DNA of 64,000 nucleotides, taken from NCBI RefSeq assembly GCF_042186555.1, contig NC_133324.1, forward strand, positions 66,502,703-66,566,702. Reading direction: 5' to 3'. The notes beneath the pieces are model-generated. The model had not been told where the DNA came from. It worked only from the letters and a program-made list of their open reading frames with translations, and did no database searches. Shown here piece after piece: positions 10,588 through 20,905 of the stretch. The DNA is from Aquarana catesbeiana. Lineage: Eukaryota; Chordata; Amphibia; Anura; Ranidae. The first letter of the stretch is position 1. Every line of letters starts with the position of its first letter. The translations under genes and the position numbers were made by a program.

Positions 10588-11225
10588 TCAACAAAAAAGG
10601 GAAAAGGGAGCTGCAGGTCGAAATCAGTCGTCTGGAGGTTGAATTTTCTTTTGCCACGGCTGAGTTGAAACGACACCCCTCGACCCATAATTGGATATTT
10701 GTTGATAAATTGTGCCATGACCTGGATCTCTGTTTGACGGACAGAGCAGAGTGACATTTGTGCTGGACTAAACAAAAGTTTTAGGCCAACAACAAAAAGA
10801 TGGGCTCTCTATTGGCTAATAAGCTTAAGTCTTTTGAATCCCGGAAACCAGCTTTGTTACTTAAAACTAGATTTCAGGTCCGGATGTCTAATCCAGTTAA
10901 GATCCTGGATGAATTTGGATTTCATCTAGTGAAGCTTTATTCAATAGGGGCTACTGCCGTTAGTGCTTAGGTTCAAGCTTTCCTACAGAGATCAGCTCTA
11001 CCTTCCCCTAGAAAGTCCCACAGCACTAAGTTGGGGGCAGAAATTACAGAGGACAAAGTGCGTCTTTTAATTAAAACACTTAAAGTGCATAAGCACCCTG
11101 GGCCGGATGGGTTCATAGCCTTATTTTATAAGAAGCTGGATATCGTGGTCCCTCATCTTACAATTATGTTTAATAGTCTAAACTTTAAAGAATTTATACT
11201 GCTACATCTCTTTAGTAAAAATAAC
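10588..11225 (+). pseudogene. L1-type LINE ORF2, start of reverse transcriptase
   Basis: Plus-strand frames read the linker and start of reverse transcriptase of an L1 ORF2: LQVEISRLEVEFSFATAELK, then LLANKLKSFES, then EITEDKVRLLIKTLKVHKHP followed by GPDGFIALFYKKL, the RT domain-0/1 signature (PGPDGF). In-frame stops are present near 10755 and 10968. It is probably the same copy as the fragment at 9375-9660, split by the opposite-strand L1. Confidence 0.8.
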
Positions 11226-11422
11226 CCAAATTAGTGGATATTATTTAGTCTCTTTGAAAGTTATAGAGTCTAAAAGCTGATGATGCAATGATGCAAATCA
11301 TTGAAAATTGATCACACCTGATGCACTGATCTAATTTCTTGAGGCTCTGAAATGTCAGGAAAGTACAAATACTCCCCAAATGACCCCTTTTTGAAAATTA
11401 GACAGTCAAAGGTATTTAGTAA

Positions 11423-11574
11423 GGCTGGATTCACACCTATGCAGTTTTAGTGCTTTTTGCATTTTGCAGATTTGCACTGCAGTCCATTTAACATGGTTTC
11501 CTATGGAACACGTTCTGTAGTGCAGATCTGCAAAATGCAAAAAGCACTAAAAATGCATAGGTGTGAATCCATCC
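11423..11574. mobile_element. PIF/Harbinger-like MITE, 152 bp
   Basis: Inverted repeats of about 60 bp begin GGCTGGATTCACACCTATGCA (left) and end in the mirror of it (right). TAA occurs at both flanks (11420-11422, 11575-11577), the 3-bp target duplication typical of PIF/Harbinger. The element is almost wholly palindromic. Confidence 0.8.
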
Positions 11575-12072
11575 TAAGAGGCATGATGAGTTTTTTGAAG
11601 TTGTAAATTTTTTCCCACAATTCTTGACCCCATTTAGGAAAGAAAACACCCCGCGTCTATTCTATGAGGCATAACGAGTCTTTTGAACCGTTCATTTTTT
11701 TCCACAAGTCTTCGGAAAATGTGGAAAGAAAATTAAAACGTATTTCTTTTTTACACAAAGTGGTCAGTTTATAAGATATTTCTAACTCAAAGCATGTATA
11801 TAGCAAAAATGACACCCCAAAACACATTCTGCTACTCGTCCTGAATATGGCGATACCACTTGTGTGAGACTTTTACACAGCCTGGCCACATACAGATGCC
11901 CAACATTGAAGTAGTACCTTTAGGTGTTCTAGGAGCATAAATTACACATCTCATTTCATTCCTACCTATCACACTTTTGAAGGTCCTTGAGCACCAGGAC
12001 AGTGGAATTACCCACAAAATTACCCCATTTTGGAAAGTAAACACCCCAACGTATATTCTATGAGGCATGGGC

Positions 12073-13018
12073 TGCAGATAGGTACTCGGGTACTCTGATG
12101 GGCTGGTGACAGGTACTCGGGTACTCTGATGGGCTGGTGACAGGTACTCTGATGGGCTGGTGACAGGTACTTGGGTACTCTGATGGGCTGGTGACAGGTA
12201 CTTGGGTACTCTGATGGCCTGGTGACAGGTACTCAGGTACTCTGATGGGCTGGTGACAGGTACTTGGGTACTCTGATGGCCTGGTGACAGGTACTCAGGT
12301 ACTCTGATGGGCTACAGATAGGTACTCGGTACTCTGATGGGCTGGTGACTGGTACTCGGGTACTCTGATGGGTGGTGACAGGTACTCAGATGGGCGGTGA
12401 TAGGTACTCAGATGGGCGGTGACAGGTACTCAGATGGGCTGTGACAGGTACTCAGGTACTCAGATGGGCTGTGACAGGTACTCAGATGAACTGTGACAGG
12501 TACTCAGGTACTCAGATGAACTGTGACAGATACTCTGATGGACTGTGACCGGTACTTAGATACTCAGATGGGCTGTGACAGATACTCAGATGGACTGTGA
12601 CAGATACTGAGATGGGCTGTGACAGGTGCTCAGGTACTCATGTACTCAGATGAACTGTGACAGGTACTCGGGTACTCAAATGAACTGTGACAGGTACTCA
12701 GGTACTCGGGTACTCAGATGGACTGTGACAGGTACTCGGGTACTCAAATGAACTGTGACAGGTACTCAGGTACTCGGGTACTCAGATGGACTGTGACAGG
12801 TACTCAGGTACTCGGGTACTCAGATGAACTGTAACAGGTACTCAGGTACTCGGGTACTCAGATGAACTGTGACAGCTACTCAGGTACTCAGATGAACTGT
12901 GACAGCTACTCAGGTACTCCGGTACTCAGATGGGCTGTAACAGGTACTCAGGTACTTTGATGGGTGGTGACACGTACTTTGATGGGTGGTGACAGGTACT
13001 TTGATGGTTGGTGACAGG
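12073..13018. repeat. Variable 22-31-bp minisatellite
   Basis: Units of the form GGTACTC(GGGTACTC)TGATGGGCTGGTGACA. The 5' half uses 31-bp units with TGATGGGCTGGTGACA; the 3' half shifts to shorter units with AGATGAACTGTGACA. GGTACTC is duplicated within many units, so copy number varies at two levels. Confidence 0.95.
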
Positions 13019-13576
13019 TCCTCTTTATTGGGGGGGGCAATCAGTGTGATTGGTGTACACTGTAAGCGGTAACGGGATGTTGCCGCAATCTCCTTCTCAC
13101 ACACGACTGGTGTGTGAGGAGGAGAACCTGGTAACATCTTGGTACCGCGGTTTGTTGACATTCTGTGACCGGCTGTATATGGACACAGCCAGTCACATGG
13201 TAAAGAGCCAATTTCATTGGCTATTTACTGCGATTGTGGTTGGGCTGTGTCAGGGTGACAAGCCTGGCCCCCCATTGCCGCTCTGAGCACGCCCTAGGGG
13301 CGTGCACGAGCGCCGTGCACGTGGATAGTACATGTGACTGGCTGTGATTGGACACAGCCGGTCACGTGGTAAAGAACCATTTTTTATTGGCTCTTTACAC
13401 CGGATCTAGGATTAGCTGTGTCCGAGGGACACACCTCATCCCTGATTGCTGCGCTGTGCGCCCCCGGGGGCCTGCAGGAATGGTGAGAAGCCGAGGACGT
13501 CATATAACGCTAGCCCAGGATGGGAGATCCCCTCTGCAGACGTTATATGACTATGGCCCGGTATTGAAGTGGTTAA

Positions 13577-14540
13577 TCAAATAAAAATTTTGTGAAATAC
13601 ACAATTGTTATATCAAAGCAGAAGCAGTTAAAAAGCAAAAACCTTTGTCTTAATTTTTTGTTTATCACTTCTAAATTCTGGCCTAGACAATGATGACGTC
13701 ACAGCTTGTACGCATGTGCAAACACACCAATGCTCTCTGCTAGTACCCTGGCAAAGACCCCCATGCATAAGCATGCGTAGGGGGTGTGCCAGGTGTGCCT
13801 GGGCACACCCTAATCCCTACGTGTGGTGCTAATTCCTCCTGGCTGCCTGGGCTTCCCCTTGTGTTGTGCCAAACCCCCCCCCCCCCCACCCATCTGCAGT
13901 GCTGCTGGCTTCCCGACCTCTCCTCTCCCTCTGGCTGCTGGAGGTAAGGGGCTAGTCAATATGTCATTTATCAACCCCTCCCTTTTCTAAATGAACTCAC
14001 TGTGTTCATTACATAACTGAAGCATCGTAAACTGTTTACGATGCTTCAATTTGTGAATGAACAGGGAGTCGCTCAGCACAGAGCATGTCCCATTCAATCA
14101 CTGTCCCGTGCAGCTGAGGCTGCAGAGACAGGCCTGTGTAATTGAGCTTTGGGGTGCACACCCTAATGTAATTGACTGCGCACACCTATGTCCCCGTGCC
14201 ACATCTGCACATGTGTGAAAATCTCGTAAACTGCTAACAGGGATGTGTGAGATATAGCATCTAAGAATCTATTTGCAATATATTGCACATGTGCAGATAT
14301 GCCATTGGGGTCTTACATAGTACTTGCAGAGATCCTGCAATGTGTCTGCGCATGCAGAGGGACCCGGCACATGCACAGACACACTGAGGGATCTACGAGA
14401 CCCACATCAAGTCTACACATGTGTCGGACCTCCAGTCTAGTAAGTTTTTGTTTTTTTTCTAAGACAGGTGTCCATGTTAGGGATTTCTCTTTTTTTTTGG
14501 GGGGGGGGGGGGTGTCGAGTTAGGCATAGTGAAGTTCCCC
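13577..14540. other. Unassigned, MITE-like fragments
   Basis: No gene. Two related segments (GGGTGTGCC...GGGCACACCCTAAT near 13781 and GGGGTGCACACCCTAAT near 14151) suggest an undefined DNA element around a strong hairpin at 14018-14048. A C tract (13868) and a G tract (14500) are present. The right edge GTTCCCCTTTAAATG near 14534 resembles a T2-like MITE end. Confidence 0.4.
14018..14048. repeat. Perfect 15-bp inverted repeat, 1-nt loop
   Basis: TGAAGCATCGTAAAC at 14018-14032 and its exact complement at 14034-14048, separated by a single T. Such a hairpin could extrude as a cruciform. It sits inside an unclassified interspersed element and I assign no RNA gene to it. Confidence 0.9.
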
Positions 14541-15218
14541 TTTAAATGATCTTGTCACTCATGGTCAGTGTTTATCTACCAGTATGTCTTCTTTAATACA
14601 TGCTCCACCACCAGGGGGCAGTGTGGTAGAGGTGATCTAGCTCTTGCTATCTCATAGCAGGCATGTTATTTCAAAAAGAAAGTAGAGGCTGACTTTGTGA
14701 AGGAAAAGATAACTGCTGGAAATGGCTGAATTAGTTCTACCAAGTATGTAAATTGTCGAAATCCTACTTGAGGGATTAGCACATCAATCACAAAGCAAAG
14801 ATTGTTCAAATGTATTTAAAGCTGAAACTTCAGGCAAACAGCAAAATACACAGAAGAAATACATATAGGGGAGCTGTTTTAGCTGCCAAATGATTTGTAC
14901 CACTGTACATTCAGTCCTGAGATTTACACAGCTCTGTCATATAGCACAGCCCTGTCTGGTAGGGGTGGAGACCTATATTTTCTCACTTCTATATTTGCTG
15001 CAGTCACAGGTCTTGTCTATCTCCCAACCTGTGACTGGACAGTGGAAGGAGAAGTAGTAGAGCTCATCTTGCTATCATCCTACTATCTACTCTAAAAAGC
15101 ATGCTTGCACTGCAACACACATGGTTGGTTCTCTGTGCTGCTTCACCCCCCTCCAGTCTGACCTCTGCTGCACATGGACTGCAAGAGACTGATACCAAAT
15201 CAAACTTAGGCACATATA
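14541..15218. other. Unassigned stretch
   Basis: No gene recognised. A segment from about 14815 (TTTAAAGCTGAAACTTCAGG) has the form of a T2-like MITE start. Short frames such as 14895-15095 have no supporting features. Confidence 0.45.
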
Positions 15219-15560
15219 TCGCATTTTTGTAAATATTTTATTATATCTTTTCATGTGACAACACTGAAGAAATGACACTACAATGTAAAGTAGTGAGTGT
15301 ACAGCTTGTATAACAGTGTAAATTTGCTGTCCCCTCAAAGTAACTCAACACACAGCCATTAATGTCTAAACCGCTGGCAACAAAAGTGAGTACACCCCTA
15401 AGTGGACACAAATTGGGCCCAATTAGCCATTTTCCCTCCCCGGTGTCATGTGACTCGTTAGTGTTACAAGTTCTCGGGTGTGAATGGGGAGCAGGTGTGT
15501 CCTGGCTGCCCCTTTTGAATTGATCTGGCTGAGCCTGGTACAGGAGGGCCGGCTGTACTG
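15219..15560 (-). mobile_element. Tc1-like element 3' end, truncated
   Basis: Minus-strand copy of the sequence at 1-270: ATTTTTGTAAATATTTTATT, then TCATGTGACAACACTGAAG, then the internal GAGTACACCCCTAAGTG motif and a GGTGTCATGTGACTCGTTA segment. The outer terminal repeat is missing at the left. It runs into the hAT element at 15566. Confidence 0.8.
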
Positions 15561-15565
15561 CATTA

Positions 15566-17036
15566 CATAGTTGCCAACATTGAAAAAAAAATATGTGGGA
15601 CACTTTTTTGGCTGTAGGCGGAGCCATACAATAATTAGGGGGCGGGGCATTTGTTTGTAGGCATGGCTTAGAAAAAATCAATAAGTGCGGCGCGTGAAGC
15701 GCGCCGCACTGAAAAATAGGCGTGGCTTACGTGAAAAGTGGGCGTGGTTTATGTGAAAAGTGGCCGTGGCTTACGTGAAAGTGGACGTGGCTTAAATGGG
15801 TGTGGCTCAAGAGGGTGTGGTTAGAGTCTGAGATGAATGAGGGATGGAGAGGGAAAGGGGGAGAAGGAAATGACGGGACAGCAGCCCCAGATCCTACACA
15901 ATAGAAATATGTGTATTCTAGAAAGTTTAACAATCAGCAGATAAAGATACTCCAAACGCCTGGTGTTAACGCTTCAATCATCCCGGCACCATGGTTGTTA
16001 TGGTGTCAGGATGATTGAAGCACATTATTTCTATTATTACATTGTAATATAAAAATTTAATCATTCAACTCACCATAATGCCGAATCAGTGGGATCCCTG
16101 AGCGTGTCACCTGCCACGTCGCCTGCCACCAGCAGAGTCTGTCTTTGCATCAGGTGCCCCCGGCAGAGTCTGTCCTTGCATCAGGTGCCCCCGCCAGAGT
16201 CTGTCCTTGCATCCGGTGCCCCCGCCAGAGTCCGTCCTTGCATCAGGTGCCCCCGCCAGAGTCTGTATAGACCCCCTCAGTGCAGACCCCCTCCATCAGT
16301 GCAGATCCCCTCCATCAGTGCAGACCCCCCCTCAGTGCAGCCCCCCTCTATTATTGCAGCCCCCCCTCAGTGCAGCCCCCCCTCTATTAGTGCAGCCCCC
16401 CTCAGTGCAGCCCCCCTCTATTAGTGCAGACCCCCTCTATTCGTGCAGCCCCCCCTCAGTGCAGCCCCCCCTCAGTTAGTGCAGCCCCCCCTCAGTTAGT
16501 GCAGCCCCCCCTCAGTGCAGCCCCCCTCAGTTAGTGCAGCCCCCCCTCAGTGCAGCCCCCCTCAGTTAGTGCAGCCCCCCCTGTTAGTGCAGCCCCCCTC
16601 AATGCAGCCCGGCCCCTGCTCAGTGCAGGAGCGGCCGGTGTTCTGCCGAGAAAGTTCCACTCGGCAATGGAGGACCCCCTGTACTGCGCAGGCGCAGCTC
16701 TTGCACAGTACGGGGCTGGGAGCTTTCAGCAAGACACGGCGACGACGCCGTGTCTTCTGCTCGCTTCAGTGGAGTGGGGAGGGGCCGTGCAGCTAAAGAA
16801 GGCGCTTCATTGGCTGCACGGATCGAGCCCCCTTCCCCTCTCCACTGAACACTAGAGGAAGAGAGAGCGGCGGCGCCGGCCGCCATTTTGCTGGAGCCCG
16901 CTGCTCCTAAAAAAAAAAAAAAAACAACATTCCCGATTTTCCTTATGGAAAATCCCGATTCGGGACACTCTCCAATCGGGACGAGGGTCCCAAAATCAGG
17001 ATTGTCCTGGGAAAATCGGGACTGTTGGCAACTATG
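15566..17036. mobile_element. hAT-like element with C-rich minisatellite
   Basis: Perfect 13-bp inverted ends CATAGTTGCCAAC and GTTGGCAACTATG. GCATTA flanks both sides (15560-15565 and 17037-17042), a short direct repeat that may be part of an 8-bp duplication with mismatches. The interior holds GTGGCTTACGTGAAAAGTGG repeats (15720-15810), the 31-bp and CAGCCCCCCTCAGTG arrays (16140-16610), a GC-rich block and a terminal CGGGAC-rich region (16950-17020). No transposase. Confidence 0.75.
16140..16610. repeat. Two adjacent minisatellites in the hAT element
   Basis: First about four 31-bp units with GTCTGTCCTTGCATCAGGTG (16140-16265), then a CAGCCCCCCTCAGTG / CAGCCCCCCTCTATTAGTG array to about 16605. 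Frames 16089-16424, 16207-16479 and 16515-16796 are by-products of the unit. Confidence 0.9.
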
Positions 17037-17042
17037 GCATTA

Positions 17043-17330
17043 TCAGTGGCCCTGGCTGCTGTATACACCAGTCAAATGTTTCCCGGTTTCTATTAAGATG
17101 AGGAACACAGGAACATGACCTCAAAACTAGAAAGAGCAAAGTTCAAGACTAATCTTACAAAGTATTATTTTGCCGAAAGAAGATGATGCTTAGAATACCT
17201 TTCCAGCAGATTTGAGTCAGTCAACGGTAAGTGAATTCAAACATGCTTGGGACAAACATAGATCTATACTCAGGCAAAAAAGTTAAAAAAAAAAAAAATA
17301 AATAAAAATGTATATGTATATGTGTATATA
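17043..17330. other. Unassigned spacer
   Basis: No gene recognised; the sequence continues the DNA that flanked the hAT insertion. It ends in an A-rich and GTATAT microsatellite (17285-17330). Confidence 0.5.
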
Positions 17331-18425
17331 TCCGGCAAAACAGCCCTGACCCATTGAGGCATGGACTCCACTAGACCTCTGCAGGTGTGCTGTGGTATCT
17401 GGCACCAAACCCTTAGTGACAGGTCCTTTAAGTCCTGTAAGTTGCAAGGCAGGGCCTCCATGGATTGGACTTGTTTTTCCAGCGCATCCCACAAGTGCCC
17501 AGTTGGATTGGAAAATTTAGAGGCCAAGCCAACACCTCAAACTCATTACTGTGTTCTTCAAACCATTCTTGAACCATCTTCTGCAGTGTGGCAGGGGCAT
17601 TATCCTGCTGAAAAAGGCCACTGCCACCGGGGTATACTATTTCCTTGAAGGGGTGTACTTGGTCAGCAACAATGTTTAGGTAGGTGGTACATTATTATCA
17701 AGTGACATCCACATGAATGGCAAGGTTTCCCAGCAGAACATTGCCCAATGCATCACACCATGCTTCCACCAGCTTGCCCTCTTTCCATAGTGTATCTTGG
17801 TGCCATCTCTTTCCCAGGTAAGCGTCGCACACGCACCCGACCATCCACATGATGTAAAAGAAAATGTGTTTCTTCAGACCAGGCCACCTTCTTCCATTGT
17901 TCTGTGGTTCAGTTCCGATGCTCACGTGCCTTTTTGTAGGCACTTTTGGCTGTGGACATGGGTCAGCATGGGCACCCTGAACAGTCTGCGCCTACACAGC
18001 CCTATACTCAACAAACTGTGATGCACTGTGTGTTCTGACACCTTTTTATCAGAACCAGCATTGCCTTTTTTTTTTTTTTTTTTTAGCAATTTGCGCTACA
18101 GTAGCTCTTCTTTTGGATTGGACCAGTTTTTCTTTCTTAAACTACTTTTGGTAGGTCCTGACCACTGCAGACTGGGAACATCACACAAGAGCTGCATTTT
18201 TGGAGTTGCTCTGACCCAGTCATTTAGCCATTACAATTTGGCCTTTGTCAAAGTCGCTCAAATATTTTCACTTGCCCATTTTTTTCTGGTTTCAACACAT
18301 TAACTTCAGGGACAGCATATTCACTTGGTGCCTAATATATAACCACCCATTTTCAGGTGCCATTGTAACAAGACAATCAAGGTTATTCACTTTACTTGTC
18401 AGTGGTCATAATGCAGCAACAACTT
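17331..18425 (-). pseudogene. Tc1-like transposon relic with decayed transposase
   Basis: The minus strand carries a transposase whose C-terminus reads GHLWDALEKQVQSMEALPCN and LVESMPQWVRAVLP (17527-17270), a Tc1 family ending. Further remnants continue to about 18270, through the helix-turn-helix region. The upstream end of the element reaches CAGTGGTCATAATGCAGC (18399-18416), matching the TIR type ending GGTCATAATG known from fish Tc1-like elements. The other TIR is lost at 17331. Several frameshifts and stops make it inactive. Confidence 0.85.
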
Positions 18426-18429
18426 TAGG

Positions 18430-18889
18430 AAAAAGAAAAACGTATACTCTCCTTCTTTTGTCTTAGCTTGACTAACAAACAAAATTTAAAAAATATGTAT
18501 AAAGGGCTATAAAAACGACACTGCTTGTTCTTAAAAAATACTAACATACTTTACATAATAGCAAGACCATTTGTAATTTAATTTCACTAAAAATGGCATT
18601 TTATTTTAAATCGGCAGCCACTGTAATTTTCTAAAACAGTACAAAAAAATCATGTTATTTTCTTACAACTGTCGGTTTACAAGCCACCTCAAGAAATCTA
18701 ATTTCCTTCTCGAATGACTGGCTCACTGTTTTTTTTCTACAAAGTCAAAATTCAGGCACTCACTGCCATTGGAGTTTCATTTTTGCTGAGCTACTCTTTG
18801 GGAAATCTTTGGGTTGATAAAACTGTATAATATTCACTTTGAGTTTCAATCACAAAACCTTACTATGGATGGCACTAAAGTGGCCTGTG
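18430..18889. other. Unassigned AT-rich stretch
   Basis: AT-rich, no gene or repeat family recognised. Confidence 0.5.
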
Positions 18890-19417
18890 TCATTTTTTGC
18901 TGTTTTAGGAAGCTTTGGTCTGGAAATCTCCATTCTAGGAAATGGGCAACCCTGTCACCTATTAGATTGCCTCTTTCAAAGAATCTTTGATGACCCGGCT
19001 TGAGTCTCCTTTTCGGCAAGTGACCTTTCTGCCTCCATCAAGGTTTGCCTACAGTAGGACAGTATTCTTGCCACCGAACTTGCTTGTATTAATGTGGAAT
19101 ACTTTTTCTCCTAGACTGGCACCTACTTTCCAACACCACTTCTCAATTCCATGAGGAAAGGTACAGATGTCAGTTCAAAGACCTCTACATTTACTTTGGA
19201 CAAAGTGACATTTTCCTAAGCAATGTCCACAGTGGCCAGGAAACTTCAGTGTCTAGTATGCCTGGAGGGGGAGCATGCTAGACCACTCTTCTCTTTCCGA
19301 CATCACAATCATAATGCAGCTGCAGCTTGACAAGTCCACTGCTGTCTTGAAGCCTTCCTAAATTCAGGAGTAGCTGTCAACTTTGTTTCTGCACCCCTCA
19401 TCAAAAGTTTGCCTGGT
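18890..19417 (+). pseudogene. Ty3/gypsy-type relic, gag end and protease
   Basis: In shifted plus-strand frames I see a gag-like piece (FQRIFDDP near 18980), a decayed zinc-knuckle-like stretch (LYIYFGQSDIFL near 19180), and a protease-like piece (LNSGVAVNFVSAPLIKSLPG, 19360-19417) where the usual D of the DSG active site reads N. Many shifts and stops interrupt it. The relic is broken at 19418 by an inverted-repeat element and the polymerase part resumes at about 20906. It is an old, non-functional genomic copy. Confidence 0.6.
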
Positions 19418-19873
19418 CCTATCACGCCCACCTTACTTTAGCGTCAGACGGCGGCCCCCCCAACAACCAGGACCGTTGACTGTAAGTCGTCACAACCCCA
19501 CGTGACCGCCTCGAATTATGTGAAATTTAAAAAAAAACAGATAATGTTATTATCTTGATTGCCCAAAAAAACTTTTTAACTTTCCCTAGTAAAGTTCCGT
19601 TCAGCATTTAAGTCCATCTTGAGGCTTGAACCGCATCTGCGTTCCGAACGCCTCCCTTCTATTTCCTACTTCCGGCAGCCTGTCTGACAGACTGTCACTG
19701 ACGTCACGTGCAATGTGCGTGGGCTCGGATAGGCTTACGGTTCCAGTTGACGGCCTGTTGGTGATTGGCTTCAATGTCGAGGCGGTCACGTGGGGTTGTG
19801 ACGACTTACAGTCAACGGTCCTGGTTGGTGGGGGGGCCGCCGTCTGACACTAACGTAAGGTGGGCGTGATAGG
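19418..19873. mobile_element. DNA element with 97-bp inverted repeats
   Basis: Arms 19418-19514 and 19777-19873 are inverted copies with about three or four mismatches in 97 bp, both ending CCTATCACGCCC at the outside. A 262-bp spacer lies between them and holds a CRE-like GACGTCACGTG near 19702. No clear target duplication was found, so the superfamily is open. It may be part of the adjacent Penelope-like DNA. Confidence 0.75.
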
Positions 19874-20905
19874 AAACGTTGTGACAGCGCCTTGGTTGTC
19901 TATGCCTCACTCGTTCATTATGATTGGCTGATAACACTATTGACGCCATCTTCTGAATACCCGGAAGTAGCGCTTCACATGGCGCAAACAGGTGTTTATG
20001 GTTTTTTATTATATTTTATATATATATATATGGGCATGTTAGTGGCAGACAGACATATACCCCAGTTGAAGTCCATGCGGACAAAACGCGTCAGCTTTGA
20101 TATGCCTGTCCAGCCACGATTTATGTAAGCGCTTGTTTTATCTGTTTTTGCACCTGGTCCCTGTTTGTTTTAGGAGCCAGGTGTTTTTTTATTATAAAAC
20201 TTTTAATGAAAGTTTTTTCGGAAGCTGATTTACACTATGTGGAAGTATTTTCTCCATTTTTCCATTTTGAGGGATATATCCTCTCCGTGAAGACTCATAA
20301 TTGGATTGCCATACAGTCCTGTACCATGGAGACTGTAAAGCAGTGAGATTGGGTGAGAGTGACCGGTGAGTGCTTCTACTGTTTCTCCATCGAGCCTGGA
20401 TGTAGGGTCGCATTCACTTCTTCCAGGATTACCAGCTCCAGTTACTCCTTAAGCCTGTCTGACTCTCAGCTGCTGGCTAGTGAGTCCACCGATTCCGGTA
20501 AGGGTATTTTTACCTGTCTATATCCGCACTACGAGCCGGGTTACCATACTGCAATGAAGTTTGTCCCAGCCATGGGGGATCGATAGAATATGTCCTATTG
20601 CAGGCTACATTAGCCATTCTCTTATATATGTTCCAAAGAACTCTTACTGAACTTTTTATTTATTTTTCACTCCTTTAATGAGCACATGTTTATTCTTGGA
20701 TTTGTCTTTTAGTTATGATCGTAACATCATTCATATGAGTGTATATCATACAGACATTTTTTTTGAGTCATGCACAGTGACCTATAGTTTATGTACTGCT
20801 AAGTTTCTTTTATACACAATTAGAAATCCGGTATACTGGATGGATTCACAGATACACAGGTGGTTTCGATTAGTTTGTATTATATGCGATTTCACACGCA
20901 GTCAG
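19874..20905 (+). mobile_element. Penelope-like DNA, probable
   Basis: This kilobase separates the gag-protease and polymerase parts of the gypsy relic. Its only diagnostic part is a hammerhead-like block at 20063-20094. The rest is U-rich sense sequence with no long frame. I infer a Penelope-like insertion from the hammerhead-like block; boundaries are approximate. Confidence 0.4.
20063..20094 (+). ncRNA. Hammerhead-like motif, degenerate
   Basis: CAGTTGA (for the core CTGANGA), a GTCC/GGAC stem with a 4-nt loop, then AAAACGCGTC (for GAAACGCGTC). The helix II stem is intact but two core positions are altered, so self-cleavage is unlikely. The layout matches hammerhead motifs reported from Penelope-like retroelements. 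Confidence 0.55.

Larger units (their letters stand above)
11290..13572. mobile_element. TTAA-type DNA element with internal minisatellite
   Basis: The right end reads GAAGTGGTTAA, matching the ends of the TTAA elements at 24229-25157 and 26828-33203. The left edge is not sharp; recognisable body sequence (TGAGACTTTTACACAGCC and CTATGAGGCAT segments) starts near 11340. The body contains a Harbinger MITE (11423-11574), a minisatellite (12073-13018), and a 3' section with CGTCATATAAC and GACGTTATATGAC inverted motifs. No transposase frame was found. Confidence 0.6.

Noticed and set aside
14018..14048. Hairpin as a microRNA precursor
   Set aside because: A 15-bp stem with a 1-nt loop is too short, and it lies within a repeat.
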